DNA of 12,427 bases, taken from DAIRET01 sp036795455 (GTDB lineage: Bacteria; Bacteroidota; Ignavibacteria; Ignavibacteriales; Ignavibacteriaceae). Shown piece by piece: positions 1-6,265 of the stretch. The number at the start of each line of letters is the position of its first letter. The first letter of the stretch is position 1. The translations under genes were made by a program, and so were the position numbers. Location of the stretch: NCBI GenBank assembly GCA_036795455.1, contig DAIRET010000079.1, positions 1 through 12,427 of the forward strand, read 5' to 3'. The notes beneath the pieces were generated by a model. That model had not been told where the DNA came from. It saw only the letters and a list, made by a program, of their open reading frames with translations, and made no database searches.

Positions 1-34
1 CGGACAAACAAAACCGAACTAAACCACCGGCTTT

Positions 35-81
35 TTCTCGGAACGATCCTTCGGAGAAGAATTCTGTGAAAGCTGCATTCT
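35..81. repeat. Imperfect palindrome plus diverged copy of a repeat found right of the ATPase gene
   Basis: Positions 35-58 form a 24-bp imperfect palindrome in which 10 of 12 positions pair. It runs straight into 58-81, which matches 2540-2563 at 22 of 24 positions in the same orientation (shared core AAAGC/CGCATTCT). This looks like a decayed member of the repeat family clustered at 2226-2819. There is no sign that it is transcribed or translated as a gene. Confidence 0.5.
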
Positions 82-121
82 CTTTATTGCAGTTTGGTAT
101 TTCACCTATGAACTTTATCTA

Positions 122-379
122 ACTTCCTTTTGAAGTTAATAGAGAGGGTTCTGAGATTGGTAAAAGACATCCTTTAGTAATCTCGGAATGTTCAGTACTT
201 ACTTAACTACCTTCTTAGTTTACCTTTAAATGTTCCAAAGTAATTACAAAACCTCCCGCACTAATTAAACAAGGTAGTTCATTAACTATAGAAGGTTGTT
301 TAGCTTCTGTGGAAGGTTCTACAATTAACTCGCAACCTTCTTTAATTACTTCAAAACGTATCAAAACATCGAAATAACG
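122..379 (-). pseudogene. Possible decayed coding sequence, family not recognised
   Basis: One minus-strand frame is open for 54 codons from 379 down to a TAA at 215-217. It continues past a second TAA at 203-205 for 27 more codons, to a TAG at 119-121. By hand count the 54-codon part has G+C of about 50%, 31% and 17% at codon positions 1, 2 and 3, the pattern expected of real coding DNA in an AT-rich genome. The next 27 codons also have low third-position G+C, about 15%. The translation includes EGCELIVEPSTEAKQPS and CLISAGGFVITLEHLKVN. A TGA at 380-382 closes the frame upstream. A nearby ATG in another frame (MRRINFFEND) would need one frameshift to join it. No family is recognised. Because the stretch is full of AAGGT/ACCTT half-sites, it could instead be repeat DNA that happens to read open. 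Confidence 0.25.
291..340. repeat. Inverted AAGGTT half-sites
   Basis: GAAGGTTG at 291-298 and CAACCTTC at 333-340 form a perfect 8-bp inverted pair. A third half-site, GAAGGTTC at 312-319, pairs with the right one at 7 of 8 positions. These sit inside the coding-like stretch, so they may be coincidental. They are also the main reason to doubt that the stretch was ever a gene. Confidence 0.3.
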
Positions 380-503
380 TCATTTTCGAAGAAATTAATC
401 CTTCGCATTACCCCTCTGTTAATCTGAATTAGGGTGTATTAATTGAAAAGATATGTTTTTATTATAAGGATAAGAAATCATTAGGCACTCTGCAACTGAT
501 GGG

Positions 504-560
504 GCTTGGAAGTTTCTTCCCATTCTATTCATTAATCCCGCAGTTTTATATTCCGGAAGT
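504..560. repeat. Diverged copy of the repeat at 2226-2277
   Basis: The segment 504-524 matches 2226-2246 at about 18 of 21 positions (GCTTGGA, GTTT and CCATT shared). Both are followed by ATTAA and a CCCG-containing stretch, which at 2258-2277 is a clear hairpin and here is degraded. Orientation is the same on both sides of the ATPase gene. No gene is seen between 383 and 624. Confidence 0.45.
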
Positions 561-624
561 AAACTCTACCGGTTTTATCCGTTGATTGATTTGTAGAAAC
601 AGCTTTACATTTTCATCAAATATG

Positions 625-1977
625 TTAATCGCTGCCGGTTACAAAGTATTCTATATAATCCATCAATTTAGTACCGAGATAGTAAGGAAGATTCATAAGT
701 TTATACTCTTTTTTACCCGGTGTATATGCTTTTTGAATTGAAAATTCTCCACCATAAATGCGGACAGCAAAAGCATGATTACTCCTCTCCATAAACTGAT
801 GAAGTGATCTAAGTTTACCGATACTACTCGATTTTATTTCAACGGGGATTATCTTATTCCGGAATTGAACTACCAGATCAACTTCTGCTGAAGATTGTGT
901 TTTTTCTCTTACCCAAAAATTCGGCTTTGTGTTGGAGATGTTATTTGTTGAAATGATTTCCTGCACAACTATATGCGGAATCAAATAACCCCTGTAAAAG
1001 GAACTTAAATCCTTCAGCGATAATAGCTCACTTTGAATTCCGTTTTTATAGTTTATCAACCCTGTATCTAAAAACTGCAAACGCGGAGATTTCTTAATAT
1101 CCGGCTTAATTGGAATTTCAACTTCGGTTGTCGGGTAAATCAAATATAAAAAACGCGCATTCTCAAGATTCCTCATAGCTTCGCCCACTTCACGGGACTT
1201 ATAATTTGAGTTTCCGAAATGTTGAAACTTAACTCTTTGGTCTAAGCTTAAATATGCGGTGTTTACTATATGCCGCAACACATTCATTTCAGTTTTATTT
1301 GAAGAATACTGCGTCATATCGTCTTTAAATGTTTCCCAAAGACTTTCATAAATTTTGGTTAAATCCGCTATGCAGTTACTTTCGATAAATGCCTTTAACA
1401 CTTCGGGCATTCCGCCTACAATAGCATAAATATTGAACAACTCAATTAAATATTTATGTGCATTTTTGTTTACCGGGATTCCGTCGAATTGCTGAAGCAC
1501 CATTTCGTTATTAAGTGCAGCCAGGTATTCAAAAAAATTGATAGGATGAAGGTATAAATACTCAATTCTTCCTACCGGGAAACTTTCAACCTTATTCATA
1601 GTGAATTCGAGGAGCGAACCGGCTCCTACCAGATGAATCTGAGGGTATTCCTCGTAAAAAAACCTTAGCAGTTTAATTGCTTCAGGTGATTCTTGAATCT
1701 CGTCAATAAAAAGAAGCAGTCCATCCATTTTATCCGAGGTTAAATTGGATTTCAGCAAAAGAACGTCAACTATATCTTTTACATTATTGAAATCCTTAAA
1801 AATCCTTTTGTCCGTCTCTTTTTCGAGATTCAAAAGAATTCTATTTTCATAGCTTTCGGCAAATGACTTAATTAATGTTGTTTTACCTACCTGTCTTGCC
1901 CCTCGAATAATCAGAGGTTTTCTTGCCGGATTCTTTTTCCAGGTATTCAGGTTTTGAAGGAGTGTTCTTTTAATCAT
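625..1977 (-). CDS. AAA family ATPase with DUF4143-type C-terminal domain
   Basis: A full-length member (450 residues) of the widespread AAA_14/DUF4143 family of cytoplasmic ATPases, whose biological role is mostly unknown. The Walker A motif is GARQVGKTT at residues 26-34. Walker B is LLLFIDEIQ at 87-95 (D92, E93), and a sensor-like HLVGAGS lies near 115-121. A VGGMPEVL motif at 187-194 is typical of the family. The C-terminal part carries AEVDLV at 364-369 followed by PVEIKSS at 378-384. This is the spacing of a PD-(D/E)xK nuclease-like core (D367, E380, K382), although enzymatic activity is not established for the family. The ATG at 1977 has no Shine-Dalgarno, which is common in Bacteroidota, and a good promoter lies 30-60 bp upstream. 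The gene stands alone between repeat-rich gene-free DNA. No toxin, antitoxin or transposase partner is visible, so a defence or mobility role would be speculation. Confidence 0.9.
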   Translation of the reverse strand: MIKRTLLQNLNTWKKNPARKPLIIRGARQVGKTTLIKSFAESYENRILLNLEKETDKRIFKDFNNVKDIVDVLLLKSNLTSDKMDGLLLFIDEIQESPEAIKLLRFFYEEYPQIHLVGAGSLLEFTMNKVESFPVGRIEYLYLHPINFFEYLAALNNEMVLQQFDGIPVNKNAHKYLIELFNIYAIVGGMPEVLKAFIESNCIADLTKIYESLWETFKDDMTQYSSNKTEMNVLRHIVNTAYLSLDQRVKFQHFGNSNYKSREVGEAMRNLENARFLYLIYPTTEVEIPIKPDIKKSPRLQFLDTGLINYKNGIQSELLSLKDLSSFYRGYLIPHIVVQEIISTNNISNTKPNFWVREKTQSSAEVDLVVQFRNKIIPVEIKSSSIGKLRSLHQFMERSNHAFAVRIYGGEFSIQKAYTPGKKEYKLMNLPYYLGTKLMDYIEYFVTGSD

Positions 1978-1999
1978 AGCTTGACCATTATGTAATATA

Positions 2000-2072
2000 A
2001 CAAGGGCAAATATAATTCATTTTCGTAATATTACAAGGGTATTTACGGAGTTTATTTGTATTAAAACAAGGG
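2000..2072 (-). repeat. Three CCCTTGT repeats at exact 33-bp spacing upstream of the ATPase gene
   Basis: The plus-strand word ACAAGGG begins at 2000, 2033 and 2066, giving a period of exactly 33 bp, close to three helical turns. The middle copy contains the proposed -33 element. The 26 bp between copies are not conserved, so these look like phased protein-binding sites or stacked promoter elements more than a tandem duplication. Confidence 0.35.
2007..2036 (-). promoter_or_regulatory. Bacteroidota-type promoter for the AAA ATPase gene
   Basis: On the minus strand TTG (2034-2036) is followed after 19 nt by TATATTTG (2007-2014). This fits the Bacteroidota consensus of a -33 TTTG/TTG and a -7 TAnnTTTG at about 19-nt spacing. 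The -7 element ends 29 nt before the start codon at 1977, leaving room for a short leader. Confidence 0.45.
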
Positions 2073-2127
2073 GTCTTGGTTCTTTCTAAAACTACGTTAA
2101 TAATAATTCATCATGAATGGTTTTGCC

Positions 2128-2171
2128 TTTTAGGATTTTGGAGAATCATTTGAAAAGATTAAAACCTAAAA
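2128..2171. repeat. 7-bp inverted repeat, wide loop
   Basis: TTTTAGG at 2128-2134 and CCTAAAA at 2165-2171 are perfect reverse complements with 30 nt between them. No function is apparent. It is recorded because 1978-2827 holds no gene, and the 2073-2225 part holds little else. Confidence 0.2.
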
Positions 2172-2225
2172 ATTTAGTTGTGGTTCTGTGTTGGATTTAG
2201 TCTATAAGCATTCCGAATCTACAAT

Positions 2226-2277
2226 GCTTGGATGTTTTTTTCCATTTCTCCCATTAACCCCGTAATTTATTGCGGGG
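2226..2277. repeat. REP-like repeat segment ending in an 8-bp hairpin
   Basis: The hairpin at 2258-2277 has arms CCCCGTAA and TTGCGGGG (one G-T wobble) around the loop TTTA, which reads TAAA on the other strand. This is the same loop as in the hairpins at 2436 and 2613. The preceding 2226-2246 segment recurs, diverged, at 504-524. Confidence 0.5.
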
Positions 2278-2301
2278 ACTGTATCCCCTCACCATCAATG
2301 T

Positions 2302-2313
2302 TGGTTTTAACCA
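2302..2313. repeat. 12-bp palindrome
   Basis: TGGTTTTAACCA is self-complementary, and CCAT/ATGG pairs flank it at a distance (2292-2295 and 2318-2321). It resembles an eroded hairpin within the repeat-rich region. Confidence 0.25.
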
Positions 2314-2435
2314 TGACAATGGATGCTTTTTCGTTTCACCCTATTTGTTAGATGATTAATGTGGCTGTCCAACGGTCAAGACACCTTCGCTGACTCCTTC
2401 GGAAAAGCCTTAATGTTTGTTGTGTACTTTCTAAT

Positions 2436-2455
2436 CCGTCGGATAAATCCGACGG
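2436..2455. repeat. REP-like hairpin with TAAA loop
   Basis: A perfect 8-bp stem: CCGTCGGA (2436-2443), loop TAAA, TCCGACGG (2448-2455), then CAATT and a run of T. It shares design, loop and trailing CAAT with the hairpin at 2613-2632, but the stem bases differ at compensating positions. Confidence 0.65.
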
Positions 2456-2481
2456 CAATTTTTTTTTCACTCTATGAATTC

Positions 2482-2501
2482 CCGTTCGCTTCAGCGAACG
2501 G
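2482..2501. repeat. REP-like hairpin, 9-bp stem
   Basis: CCGTTCGCT (2482-2490), a 2-nt loop TC, and AGCGAACGG (2493-2501) pair perfectly. GAATTC precedes it. It forms a unit with the hairpin at 2436-2455, and a worn copy of that unit lies at 2661-2720. Confidence 0.65.
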
Positions 2502-2534
2502 ATTAATAAAACAGAATAAAGAATAATTGGCTTC

Positions 2535-2563
2535 TTCAAAGAATTCTTTGAAAGCCGCATTCT
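2535..2563. repeat. 18-bp perfect palindrome and repeat shared with the left flank
   Basis: TTCAAAGAATTCTTTGAA (2535-2552) is a perfect 18-bp palindrome. The overlapping segment 2540-2563 recurs at 58-81 with two mismatches, in the same orientation, on the other side of the ATPase gene. Confidence 0.6.
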
Positions 2564-2567
2564 TTTG

Positions 2568-2586
2568 AATGGGACTAAAGTCCATT
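2568..2586. repeat. REP-like hairpin with one bulged base
   Basis: AAT(G)GGACT and AGTCCATT pair over 8 bp around the loop AA, with one bulged G at 2571. It immediately follows the 18-bp palindrome. Confidence 0.5.
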
Positions 2587-2612
2587 GACTGTGGTCTGTT
2601 CTTCTTTTTATT

Positions 2613-2632
2613 CCGTCAGCTAAAGCTGACGG
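2613..2632. repeat. REP-like hairpin with TAAA loop
   Basis: A perfect 8-bp stem, CCGTCAGC/GCTGACGG, around TAAA, followed by CAAT as in the hairpin at 2436-2455. At stem positions 6 and 8 both arms differ from that hairpin in a way that keeps pairing, so the structure appears to be what is conserved. Confidence 0.65.
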
Positions 2633-2660
2633 CAATCATATTTTGTACTAAGTCCTTTGC

Positions 2661-2720
2661 TAAATCCGACGGCAATTTAATTGTCAGTCTTTCTGAATTC
2701 CCGTTCGCTTTAGCGGACAG
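2661..2720. repeat. Degraded second copy of the two-hairpin unit
   Basis: This segment aligns with 2444-2501. The first 18 bases are identical (TAAATCCGACGGCAATTT), and TGAATTCCCGTTCGCT is identical further on, at nearly the same spacing. The left arm of its first hairpin is lost and its second hairpin (2701-2720) has two mispairs, so this is an eroded duplicate. Confidence 0.6.
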
Positions 2721-2756
2721 GACAGAAATCTTCCTCAACTCACAACGGTTTTAATT

Positions 2757-2819
2757 ATGCAGAGACGCAGCAAACTTCAACCCTGCATTAGGTTGATAAT
2801 TAAAGCTACGTCTCTACAT
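2757..2819. repeat. Large nested hairpin just downstream of the PLD gene
   Basis: ATGCAGAGACGCAGC (2757-2771) pairs with the segment 2805-2819 at 13 of 15 positions. Inside the loop a second stem forms, TCAACC (2777-2782) with GGTTGA (2791-2796). It begins 9 nt after the stop codon of the gene ending at 2828, so it could protect or end that transcript. No U-tract follows on the minus strand, so it is not a standard intrinsic terminator. AGAGACG/CGTCTCT stems are a familiar type of dispersed repeat in bacterial genomes, which is the alternative reading. Confidence 0.55.
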
Positions 2820-2827
2820 CAAATTCT

Positions 2828-5800
2828 TTACCGCAATAACATCATCTTTTTAGTATCGGTAAAACTACCTGCCTGTAACCGGTAGAAATATACACCGCTT
2901 GATAATTGATTGTCTGTTATTGAAAATTGGAAATTGTAGGAACCTGCTTCTTTCCATTCGTTATTAATCAACGTTGCAACTTCTTTACCGAGTATATCAT
3001 ATACTTTTAAAGTTACATTATTTCCTGTAGCAAGCCTGAAATTAATTACAGTTGATGGATTGAACGGGTTCGGGTAATTCTGCGATAAAGAGTATTCAGA
3101 TGGAATAACATTATCATAATCGGTAATAGATGTGATAGAATCCGCACCACCCGCTTCGTAATAACGTGCTGCAAATTCCTGTAAATAGAAATTGGCAGTC
3201 TGTGCATCTTGAATAATCAGTGTATTCTCATCATTGCTGTTTTCGGCGGATGAAGACCAATTGTGAGAACCTGTGATTACATAAGGTGTCAATCCGAAAG
3301 GTTCGGCATCAATAACCGCATACTTGTGATGAAGAAGCCCGTTTGTAAAACCTTTCAATCTTATATCAACACCGTAAGATTGAAGGAATGAAAACTGCGA
3401 ACCTGAATCTGTATTGTTACTTAATATTATTCTTACTTTACCCTGCCTGTTTTTCAGAGAAATTACCGAATCGGCTAATTCTCTTCTTGTAAATGTCAAC
3501 ATAGCAGCATTAAGCGATTTCTGCGCCTGTCCTATTGTCTTTCCGATGAATGAAGTTGTTCTATCGCTCGGACTGAAGTAAAGCTGAACGTGTTTACCAC
3601 CTACCATAAAATTATGAGGTGTGTTATTCAACTTTCTTGAACCGAAACGGGAATTTGATGCATTCGGAGTTTCGGTATTGCTCCCCCACATCTCTTCAAA
3701 TTCTGCAGTGAATGCACCTGCCAAAGCAACATCCTGAATTTCTATCAGATTCTGCCTGTCGTCGTTTGTACCCGGGTCAGTCGGATTCCATGAACCTGTA
3801 ACAATCCAAATACTATCTGGTGCACCGCCTTTATAATCGAACACAAAAAATTTGTTATGATGTAAACCGGTTCCGTCATTACTACCGAATCTATCATTTA
3901 TATATGGAACACTGTTATTCTGTAGTGTATTCCACGGTGCTGTAGTTCTTGTATCGTATTCACCGATAACTCTTACTTTAACTCCCCTATTCTTAGCCAT
4001 CACCAAAGCATTGGCTATTTCTGCACCGACAGTTCCGCTTAAACTGTAGAGTGCAACATCAATTGAATAACGTGTACTGTGAATCTTCTGTACGATTTTA
4101 GTTTTAAAATCTGCATTGCCGGAAGCATTTACGCCGGATGAAACGGATGTATTTATATCTTTATTGAAATAAACATTTATCGTGCCTGTAGTCGGGGCAT
4201 CCGATGTAGTACTTGACACTATATTACTTGAAAAACTTGTATCGGAACCTGCAACCGAAAAAGCCTGAAGGTTGTAAATTGTAGCTGTCTCCAAACCAGT
4301 AACTGAAACATTATGCTCGGTTCGGAGAATATCGTCTGGTGATACTACACCGAGTTCGTAGCTTGAAGTTTTTCCGTAGCGCACTCTTGAATTCCCCTGC
4401 GAAATTGTAGTCCATTCAAGTGTGATTGAGTTCGGTGTTAATTCTACTTCTTCAGGAAATTTTTCTATAATAGGACCGGCAGAGATAATATCCGCATTAA
4501 AACGGGGCATTAACTGGTAACCACCGATAAACGGTGCAGATGTTTTGTATTGACTTAATACACCTACAACATCGAATCTACCAGCCGGTGCAACCATACC
4601 GATAATTTGTGTATCGTTATCGATTCTAATATCAACAGTATCGGCAGCAGATACACCTGTCAATTTATAGTTTTTGTAAGCCCAACTTGTTACAGGGCTA
4701 CCGTTAAGTTCCGTAACTAAAACCGCGTTTAATCTGACTAATAATCCTTCATAGTTTTCAACCCCGTTAATACCATCGTGGCTAAGCTGTGCAGGTGTTG
4801 CAAGTAAAGGTTCAACTACATTGCCACTGCTTAAGATTGCATGGATTTCTGGATTTTCAATTTGATTAAGTCCGCTGAATTGCGTTACTCTGCCTGAGAC
4901 CAATACTTCATCCCCTACCTGAACGGCATTTGAGAAAGCTGAACCATAAACCGACATTCCGCCGCTATTGTCCTGAATATAACTCGGGCTGCCGAACTGT
5001 GAAGAAACAGTAACAATACCGCGTACTGTTACAAGATCGCCAATTCTTAATGAAACACCGTTTTCATTATTTACTTTCACTTCTGCAATCGGAATCGGGG
5101 CACCGTAAACAGTTAATACAGGCTGTGGTGATACTTCGCCGAGACTCCCGTTACTGCCCGATAGAAAAGCTACTTTGTAACTTCCCGTGTAAACCGGTGT
5201 AGTTAGATTGTTAAGGCTGATTATTACTGAATCATTATTAAACGTGATATTTGAAAAAGAGATTGTATCGCCCGAAACGGAAGCTGTAGTTGCAAAATTT
5301 TGATAGCTTACATCCGCAATAGTCTGCGACCATGAAATAGCATCCGGTATTACTACTTTCAGTGCATTGACGTTGTACTGCGGGTCTCTTTTATAATTCA
5401 GTATAACATTTATTAAAGAATCACCCGTTACAACCGTAGGAGTAATAGTTACTGTTCCGGAACCTTCTGCTCTTGCACGCAATGAGTTTATCCATGCAAT
5501 ATTTTTTGCAGTATTTCCAGTACCCCGCGAAGAAACTCCATTCATAGTCCAGTTAGCTGTATTTGTTATTTCAGTAACATCATCTTCATTAAAGAAAATG
5601 GCGGAATTACTTGTCGATGCAGTTGTAAAATGAACTTTAGGCTGCGGAATGCTATTCTGGTTACCAGTTCCCCATGATACACCGAAAATGTGCACATCTG
5701 AATTATTTCGTATTTGTATTGCTTCGGATGAACCTGCAAATAAAAACACAGTACCCGAAAAGAATAACGAGTTGCCGGATTTAACAGTCATCGAATAATC

Positions 5801-6106
5801 GGAAGGATCGAGGTCTTCTTCAAAAGTGTTTTCAGGTCTTCCAATTACGATGATTGTACCTCTTTTCAAATTACTCCAGTTGGAATGGTTCGAAAAAACG
5901 AGTGGTTGCTGTGCCCCGCCGCTTGAGCTGAAATCCCTTAAATTCCAGCCGCGTAAATCAAGGTTATCTTCAAGAACGAGTAGTTCTACCCATTCATCAT
6001 TACCACTCGAATTATACAATTCATTTATAATTATCTGCTGCGAATAAGTAAACTGTAAACTTAAAAGAAGAAAACTTACCGCAATTAATGATGTTAATCT
6101 ATTCAT
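2828..6106 (-). CDS. T9SS-secreted multidomain protein with two phospholipase-D (HKD) domains
   Basis: A 1092-residue exported protein. Residues 1-22 form a Sec signal peptide ending TYS before QQ. A lamin-tail domain (about 25-145) starts INELYNSSGNDEWVEL. A beta-rich region of no known family covers about 215-335. An OB-fold-like part follows (about 338-425: GDLVTVRGIV, YIQDNSGG, GDEVLVSGRV), with a second beta region to 540. A fibronectin-III-like domain covers about 550-636. Two PLD halves carry H750-N-K752...D757 with GSWN at 771-774, and H926-H-K928...D933 with GSHN at 946-949, so both HxKxxxxD motifs are intact. Residues about 1003-1092 are a T9SS type A sorting domain (NYPNPFNPST, then GVYFYRL). 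Lamin-tail and OB modules are known from secreted nucleases, so a surface nuclease is favoured, with phospholipase as the alternative. The ATG has AAGGAG 5 nt upstream (6112-6117). The gene is 159 nt from the lipoprotein gene and may have its own promoter. Confidence 0.88.
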   Translation of the reverse strand: MNRLTSLIAVSFLLLSLQFTYSQQIIINELYNSSGNDEWVELLVLEDNLDLRGWNLRDFSSSGGAQQPLVFSNHSNWSNLKRGTIIVIGRPENTFEEDLDPSDYSMTVKSGNSLFFSGTVFLFAGSSEAIQIRNNSDVHIFGVSWGTGNQNSIPQPKVHFTTASTSNSAIFFNEDDVTEITNTANWTMNGVSSRGTGNTAKNIAWINSLRARAEGSGTVTITPTVVTGDSLINVILNYKRDPQYNVNALKVVIPDAISWSQTIADVSYQNFATTASVSGDTISFSNITFNNDSVIISLNNLTTPVYTGSYKVAFLSGSNGSLGEVSPQPVLTVYGAPIPIAEVKVNNENGVSLRIGDLVTVRGIVTVSSQFGSPSYIQDNSGGMSVYGSAFSNAVQVGDEVLVSGRVTQFSGLNQIENPEIHAILSSGNVVEPLLATPAQLSHDGINGVENYEGLLVRLNAVLVTELNGSPVTSWAYKNYKLTGVSAADTVDIRIDNDTQIIGMVAPAGRFDVVGVLSQYKTSAPFIGGYQLMPRFNADIISAGPIIEKFPEEVELTPNSITLEWTTISQGNSRVRYGKTSSYELGVVSPDDILRTEHNVSVTGLETATIYNLQAFSVAGSDTSFSSNIVSSTTSDAPTTGTINVYFNKDINTSVSSGVNASGNADFKTKIVQKIHSTRYSIDVALYSLSGTVGAEIANALVMAKNRGVKVRVIGEYDTRTTAPWNTLQNNSVPYINDRFGSNDGTGLHHNKFFVFDYKGGAPDSIWIVTGSWNPTDPGTNDDRQNLIEIQDVALAGAFTAEFEEMWGSNTETPNASNSRFGSRKLNNTPHNFMVGGKHVQLYFSPSDRTTSFIGKTIGQAQKSLNAAMLTFTRRELADSVISLKNRQGKVRIILSNNTDSGSQFSFLQSYGVDIRLKGFTNGLLHHKYAVIDAEPFGLTPYVITGSHNWSSSAENSNDENTLIIQDAQTANFYLQEFAARYYEAGGADSITSITDYDNVIPSEYSLSQNYPNPFNPSTVINFRLATGNNVTLKVYDILGKEVATLINNEWKEAGSYNFQFSITDNQLSSGVYFYRLQAGSFTDTKKMMLLR

Positions 6107-6111
6107 TGTTA

Positions 6112-6117
6112 CTCCTT
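6112..6117 (-). promoter_or_regulatory. Strong Shine-Dalgarno for the PLD-domain gene
   Basis: AAGGAG on the minus strand, 5 nt before the ATG at 6106, is the clearest ribosome-binding site in the window and fixes the start. The other genes here have weak sites or rely on overlap. Confidence 0.7.
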
Positions 6118-6156
6118 ATAAAAACTTCTTTTTGAAAATAGAGATAAAACACAAGT

Positions 6157-6183
6157 AACCGGGAACTTCAATAGGACCCGGTT
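6157..6183. promoter_or_regulatory. Stem-loop in the gap before the PLD gene
   Basis: AACCGGG (6157-6163) and CCCGGTT (6177-6183) form a perfect GC-rich 7-bp stem with a 13-nt loop, in otherwise AT-rich spacer. It lies between the lipoprotein stop and the PLD start. No U-run follows on the minus strand, so it looks more like a leader structure or operator than a strong terminator. The role is unproven. Confidence 0.3.
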
Positions 6184-6265
6184 CAATCATTCATTTACAA
6201 TTGAAAAACAGAACCTCTCAATTTTTATTGAACAGGGAGAAATTAGTTCGAGAGAGAAACCTTCA

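Noticed and set aside
2348..2635. Minus-strand open frame of 95 codons within the hairpin cluster
   Set aside because: It reads through four hairpins and the repeat segments; its composition (many S, R and L) and lack of a ribosome-binding site fit chance reading of repeats.
2436..2720. CRISPR array
   Set aside because: The repeats are short palindromes of differing sequence with irregular spacing, no unique spacers of constant length and no cas genes.
2569..2754. Plus-strand open frame of 61 codons
   Set aside because: Lies in the same hairpin cluster and covers three repeat hairpins; no protein-like features.
2757..2819. Intrinsic terminator
   Set aside because: The stem is good but neither strand has a U-tract directly after it, so only a stabilising or repeat role is supported.
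1..2827. Insertion sequence or transposon carrying the ATPase gene
   Set aside because: No transposase or integrase and no inverted terminal repeats bounding the gene; the shared flanking repeats are direct, short and diverged.
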